From assembly GCA_003219395.1 (NCBI GenBank), contig QHOR01000186.1, positions 4,990 through 11,797 on the forward strand: DNA of 6,808 nt, in the 5' to 3' direction. The stretch is from Verrucomicrobiota bacterium (GTDB lineage: Bacteria > Verrucomicrobiota > Verrucomicrobiia > Chthoniobacterales > UBA10450). The notes under the pieces were generated by a model. The model did not search any database. It worked only from the letters and a program-made list of their open reading frames with translations, and was not told the DNA's origin. Shown here piece after piece: positions 6,283 through 6,808 of the stretch; position 1 is the first letter of the stretch; each line of letters starts with the position of its first letter. Both the position numbers and the translations under genes were made by a program.

Positions 6283-6808
6283 ATGAAACCAAAACAGAGA
6301 TTTATCCGCATTCTGGCAGTTCTATTCGTGTTCCCATTGATGGCGACGTTCGCTCAGCAACCACCCAACTCAGCCTCTATCGAAGTCATCACGACTTTTG
6401 ATCATCCCGGGACCGGAAATTCGACCCTCCCGCAAAAGATTAACGAAAGAGGCGACATCGTTGGCATTTTTCTCGATTCGAACTTCGTATCGCGCGGTTT
6501 TGTCCGGTTCAGCGATGGTAGCTTTAGCGACCCGATCATCGACCCTAACGATACCGTGGGTCTTACCGAAGGACGAGGCATCAATAACACACGCACAGTC
6601 TGCGGTGACTACGCCGCCGGCGATGGCAACTTTCACGGTTTTTTCCTGTCGGGCGGCACCTTCACAGAATACGATATTGCCGGCGCGGCCAGCACCCTTG
6701 TGCATAGTATAAACGATTCCGCTGACTTTGCCGGCGCGTTTTCTTTGACAGGCCCCAACGGGATGCACCAAGGGTTCGTCAGCGTTGGCGGAACCATAAC
6801 GTCGTTTA
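6283..6808 (+). CDS. HAF-repeat secreted protein, N-terminal part
   Basis: An exported protein that runs off the right edge; 175 residues are visible. The signal peptide is MKPKQRFIRI followed by LAVLFVFPLMATFA, with cleavage likely after ATFA (residue 24). The mature part contains degenerate repeats of about 45 residues in the style of the 'probable extracellular repeat, HAF family'. Each unit carries an IN-x(4-7)-G motif and then a GF(V/F)-type strand: KINERGDIVGIF with RGFVRFSDG, GINNTRTVCGDY with HGFFLSGG, and SINDSADFAGAF with QGFVSVGG. Such repeats probably build a beta-propeller-like domain at the cell surface; ligands are unknown. GGAGG at 6267-6271 lies 11 bases before this ATG and only two before the in-frame ATG at 6274, so 6283 is preferred. 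The complementary strand of this gene also contains a long open frame, which I regard as a shadow. Confidence 0.85.
   Translation, partial: MKPKQRFIRILAVLFVFPLMATFAQQPPNSASIEVITTFDHPGTGNSTLPQKINERGDIVGIFLDSNFVSRGFVRFSDGSFSDPIIDPNDTVGLTEGRGINNTRTVCGDYAAGDGNFHGFFLSGGTFTEYDIAGAASTLVHSINDSADFAGAFSLTGPNGMHQGFVSVGGTITSF

Noticed and set aside
6370..6771. A 133-codon minus-strand ORF opposite the HAF-repeat gene
   Set aside because: The plus strand has a signal peptide, repeats and a ribosome site; the antisense frame has no recognisable domain and no start signal.

Overview
The window most resembles a chromosomal segment from a soil-type Verrucomicrobiota bacterium (Chthoniobacterales-like). This is inferred from four things: a zinc-ribbon-headed Ser/Thr kinase, a HAF-repeat secreted protein, weak or absent Shine-Dalgarno signals on several genes, and an exact copy of the LexA operator published for Verrucomicrobia (TGTTC-N4-GAACA). 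No database search was possible, so the taxonomy is provisional. No CRISPR array, rRNA, tRNA or transposase was seen.

Layout. Positions 1-995 (minus) hold most of a Hanks-type Ser/Thr kinase that runs off the left edge and is broken by a frameshift near 561-570. A possible leaderless promoter lies just upstream of it at 1005-1032. On the plus strand, an RluD-type 23S rRNA pseudouridine synthase (1274-2185) overlaps an aldo/keto reductase (2182-3171) by an ATGA junction, so the two form a likely operon. Converging on it from the minus strand are a MaoC-type hydratase (3639-4103) and, after it, a four-helix-bundle (S23/IVS-like) gene (3183-3628). The four-helix gene is frameshifted and bracketed by imperfect inverted repeats that reach into the 3' end of the hydratase gene.

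Positions 4433-4789 (plus) encode a small secreted protein with a strong ribosome-binding site and a clear intrinsic terminator. About 850 bases of gene-poor DNA follow, with one weak 80-codon ORF and a 9-bp stem-loop. A 73-residue zinc-ribbon protein (5693-5914, minus) comes next. About 100 bases upstream of it, a sigma70-like promoter has its -10 box overlapped by the LexA operator. The right edge (from 6283, plus) is the start of a signal-peptide-bearing HAF-repeat extracellular protein that runs out of the window.

The genes do not form one pathway. The window mixes housekeeping functions (rRNA modification, redox, acyl-CoA-type hydratase) with accessory material: a broken kinase, a broken four-helix cassette and secreted proteins. 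No multi-gene novel system is evident. The most interesting signal is the candidate SOS-controlled promoter of the small zinc-ribbon gene. Next is the inverted-repeat-bounded four-helix cassette.
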